Assembly: GCA_900547585.1 (NCBI GenBank)
Contig: URHD01000034.1
Coordinates: 1-21,605, forward strand
DNA from: an uncultured bacterium
Lineage (GTDB): Bacteria > Cyanobacteriota > Vampirovibrionia > Gastranaerophilales > Gastranaerophilaceae
Direction of reading: 5' to 3'
Length of the DNA: 21,605 bases
Both the position numbers and the translations under genes were made by a program. Positions 20,830 through 21,605 of the stretch are shown here, one piece after another (position 1 is the first letter of the stretch; each line of letters begins with the position of its first letter). The notes below the pieces were generated by a model, which searched no databases, was not told the origin of the DNA, and worked only from the letters and a program-made list of their open reading frames with translations.

Positions 20830-21474
20830 ATGCCTGATTATTTGAGCAAGGAAGAGATTAGAAAATGGAGAAGTTCACTGGAAAGAATTACGCTCGAAGA
20901 ATACGCTCAAAGACTCGGAAAAGTCATAAGCGATGAAAAAGAAACAAACGATATGGTGGATATAGCGCTCAAGCACAACTCGTTCACCACGATTGAGGAG
21001 GCTACTCCTGTCAAAACATATCAGGTAAAAGCTGAAAAAATCAGTTCTCTTGCACAGCAGTCGTTTGAACGCGAAAGAGAAATGGAAGATATCAGACTTT
21101 CTGCGAGAGAATCTGTGCAGGCTAAAAAAGCCGGATTGAAAAAGCCGGAAAAAGCACAAAAACCGGCTAAAGCCGAAAAACCGAAAAAAGCCCCCGCTGC
21201 AAAACAACCTGCGGCACAAAAAGCTGCAAAACCTGCAATTTCAACAACAGAAAACATTCAGCTAACTTTCAAAAAGAATCTTACGCCCCGTGAGCAGGCA
21301 GTTTTTGAACATTTTCTTAATAACAAAAACCACATTGTATATGCAAAAGAGCTTGCACAGGTTCTTGAGCTGCCCAGAGATTATGTTTACAAATATATTA
21401 AAAATCTCCGTGCAAAACTCAACGAAGACGCAATCCACAATGCTGACAACGGCGGTTTTGTGTTAAAAGTTTAG
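20830..21474 (+). CDS. Unrecognised protein with C-terminal winged-helix domain
   Basis: A 214-residue protein in three parts. Residues 1-75 are a charged helical domain (LSKEEIRKWRSSLERITLEE) that I cannot assign. Residues 76-148 are a coiled, then low-complexity Lys/Ala/Pro linker (for example KPEKAQKPAKAEKPKKAPAA). Residues 149-214 form a winged helix-turn-helix: LTPREQAVFEHFLNNKNHIV, then YAKELAQVLELPRDYVYKYI with a recognition-helix pattern, and a beta wing ending GGFVLKV, like the DNA-binding domain of OmpR-type regulators but without a receiver domain. A DNA-binding role is likely; target and signal are unknown. AAGGAG precedes the ATG. It is preceded by an inverted repeat and followed by a strong terminator, so it is a single-gene unit. 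Confidence 0.85.
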   Translation: MPDYLSKEEIRKWRSSLERITLEEYAQRLGKVISDEKETNDMVDIALKHNSFTTIEEATPVKTYQVKAEKISSLAQQSFEREREMEDIRLSARESVQAKKAGLKKPEKAQKPAKAEKPKKAPAAKQPAAQKAAKPAISTTENIQLTFKKNLTPREQAVFEHFLNNKNHIVYAKELAQVLELPRDYVYKYIKNLRAKLNEDAIHNADNGGFVLKV

Positions 21475-21502
21475 AATAAAATTGGAAAAATTGAAAAAGA
21501 TG

Positions 21503-21529
21503 AAAAGCCGCTTAATTAGCGGCTTTTTT
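21503..21529. terminator. Intrinsic terminator after the winged-helix gene
   Basis: AAAAGCCGC (21503-21511) pairs with GCGGCTTTT (21519-21527) around a seven-base loop, and six T run to 21529. The A-run on the other side lets it also work for the minus-strand ORF that ends inside it. Confidence 0.85.
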
Positions 21530-21605
21530 ATTCAAAAATGTTAAAATTTTATCCGAATATTTTTTCTGCTTGATGATTTCAAAATCATTAAAATCAATTT
21601 TTAAA
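21512..21605 (-). CDS. C-terminal end of a minus-strand ORF (cut by window edge)
   Basis: From the right edge the minus strand is open for 30 codons, ending LNKKAAN and a TAA at 21512-21514 in the loop of the shared terminator. The peptide is Lys/Ile/Asp-rich (IDFNDFEIIKQKKYSDKIL) and looks like a normal protein C-terminus. A convergent gene whose stop lies within a bidirectional terminator is a common layout. Thirty codons are too few to be sure or to name it. Confidence 0.4.
   Translation of the reverse strand, partial: LKIDFNDFEIIKQKKYSDKILTFLNKKAAN

Overview
The window reads as an ordinary chromosomal segment of a moderately AT-rich, flagellated, diderm-type bacterium. It carries trimeric dUTPase, the MEP isoprenoid pathway (dxr and ispH), an MCE-domain protein, several secreted or membrane-anchored proteins, and a flagellar rod operon. 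Low GC, the MEP genes, many TPR proteins and lineage-specific proteins with no family I recognise would fit a non-photosynthetic cyanobacterial relative (Vampirovibrionia/Melainabacteria, e.g. Gastranaerophilales). This taxonomic guess is inference; no 16S or other decisive marker is present.

Layout. 1-1849, minus strand: the start of a SulP permease, then a dut-serB operon. 2001-2864: a stand-alone, well-expressed-looking protein of unknown function with a C-terminal glycine zipper. 2865-3329: a gene-free stretch with a hairpin, a strong terminator and a duplicated repeat unit, one copy of which is split by a 77-nt palindrome-rich insert. 3330-5836: plus-strand operon of a secreted metallophosphoesterase, an MBL-fold hydrolase and a secreted TPR protein. 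5845-9742: minus-strand flagellar operon in transcription order flgF/flgG family, flgF/flgG family, flgB, flgC, lytic transglycosylase, fliE, small Cys-rich secreted protein; its two large internal gaps both hold the same short palindromic repeat. 9743-10169: a gene-free divergent spacer with three consecutive large inverted repeats, the last followed by a T-run, immediately before a membrane-anchored MsrA-MsrB fusion. 11216-13063, minus: a large all-TPR protein. 13187-17202: plus-strand operon of an MCE protein, upp, pgeF/yfiH, a SEC-C protein and a family-4 uracil-DNA glycosylase, closed by a bidirectional terminator shared with the convergent S1 gene. 17251-19263, minus: S1-domain protein and ispH. 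19445-20605: dxr, divergent from ispH. 20830-21474: an unrecognised winged-helix protein with a Lys/Ala/Pro linker, then a terminator and the end of a minus-strand ORF running off the window.

How the genes fit together. dut, upp, pgeF and udg cover uracil and nucleoside handling (dUTP removal, uracil salvage, purine nucleoside cleavage, removal of uracil from DNA). dxr and ispH are the first committed and the last enzyme of the MEP pathway and share one divergent promoter region. The flagellar genes encode rod and MS-ring-adaptor parts plus a muramidase that could open peptidoglycan for the rod.

I see no CRISPR array, rRNA, tRNA, prophage, transposase or recognisable defence system. The strongest unexplained signals are the hairpin array at 9881-10137, the protein at 2001-2864, the winged-helix protein at 20830-21474, and the interrupted repeat at 3035-3267.
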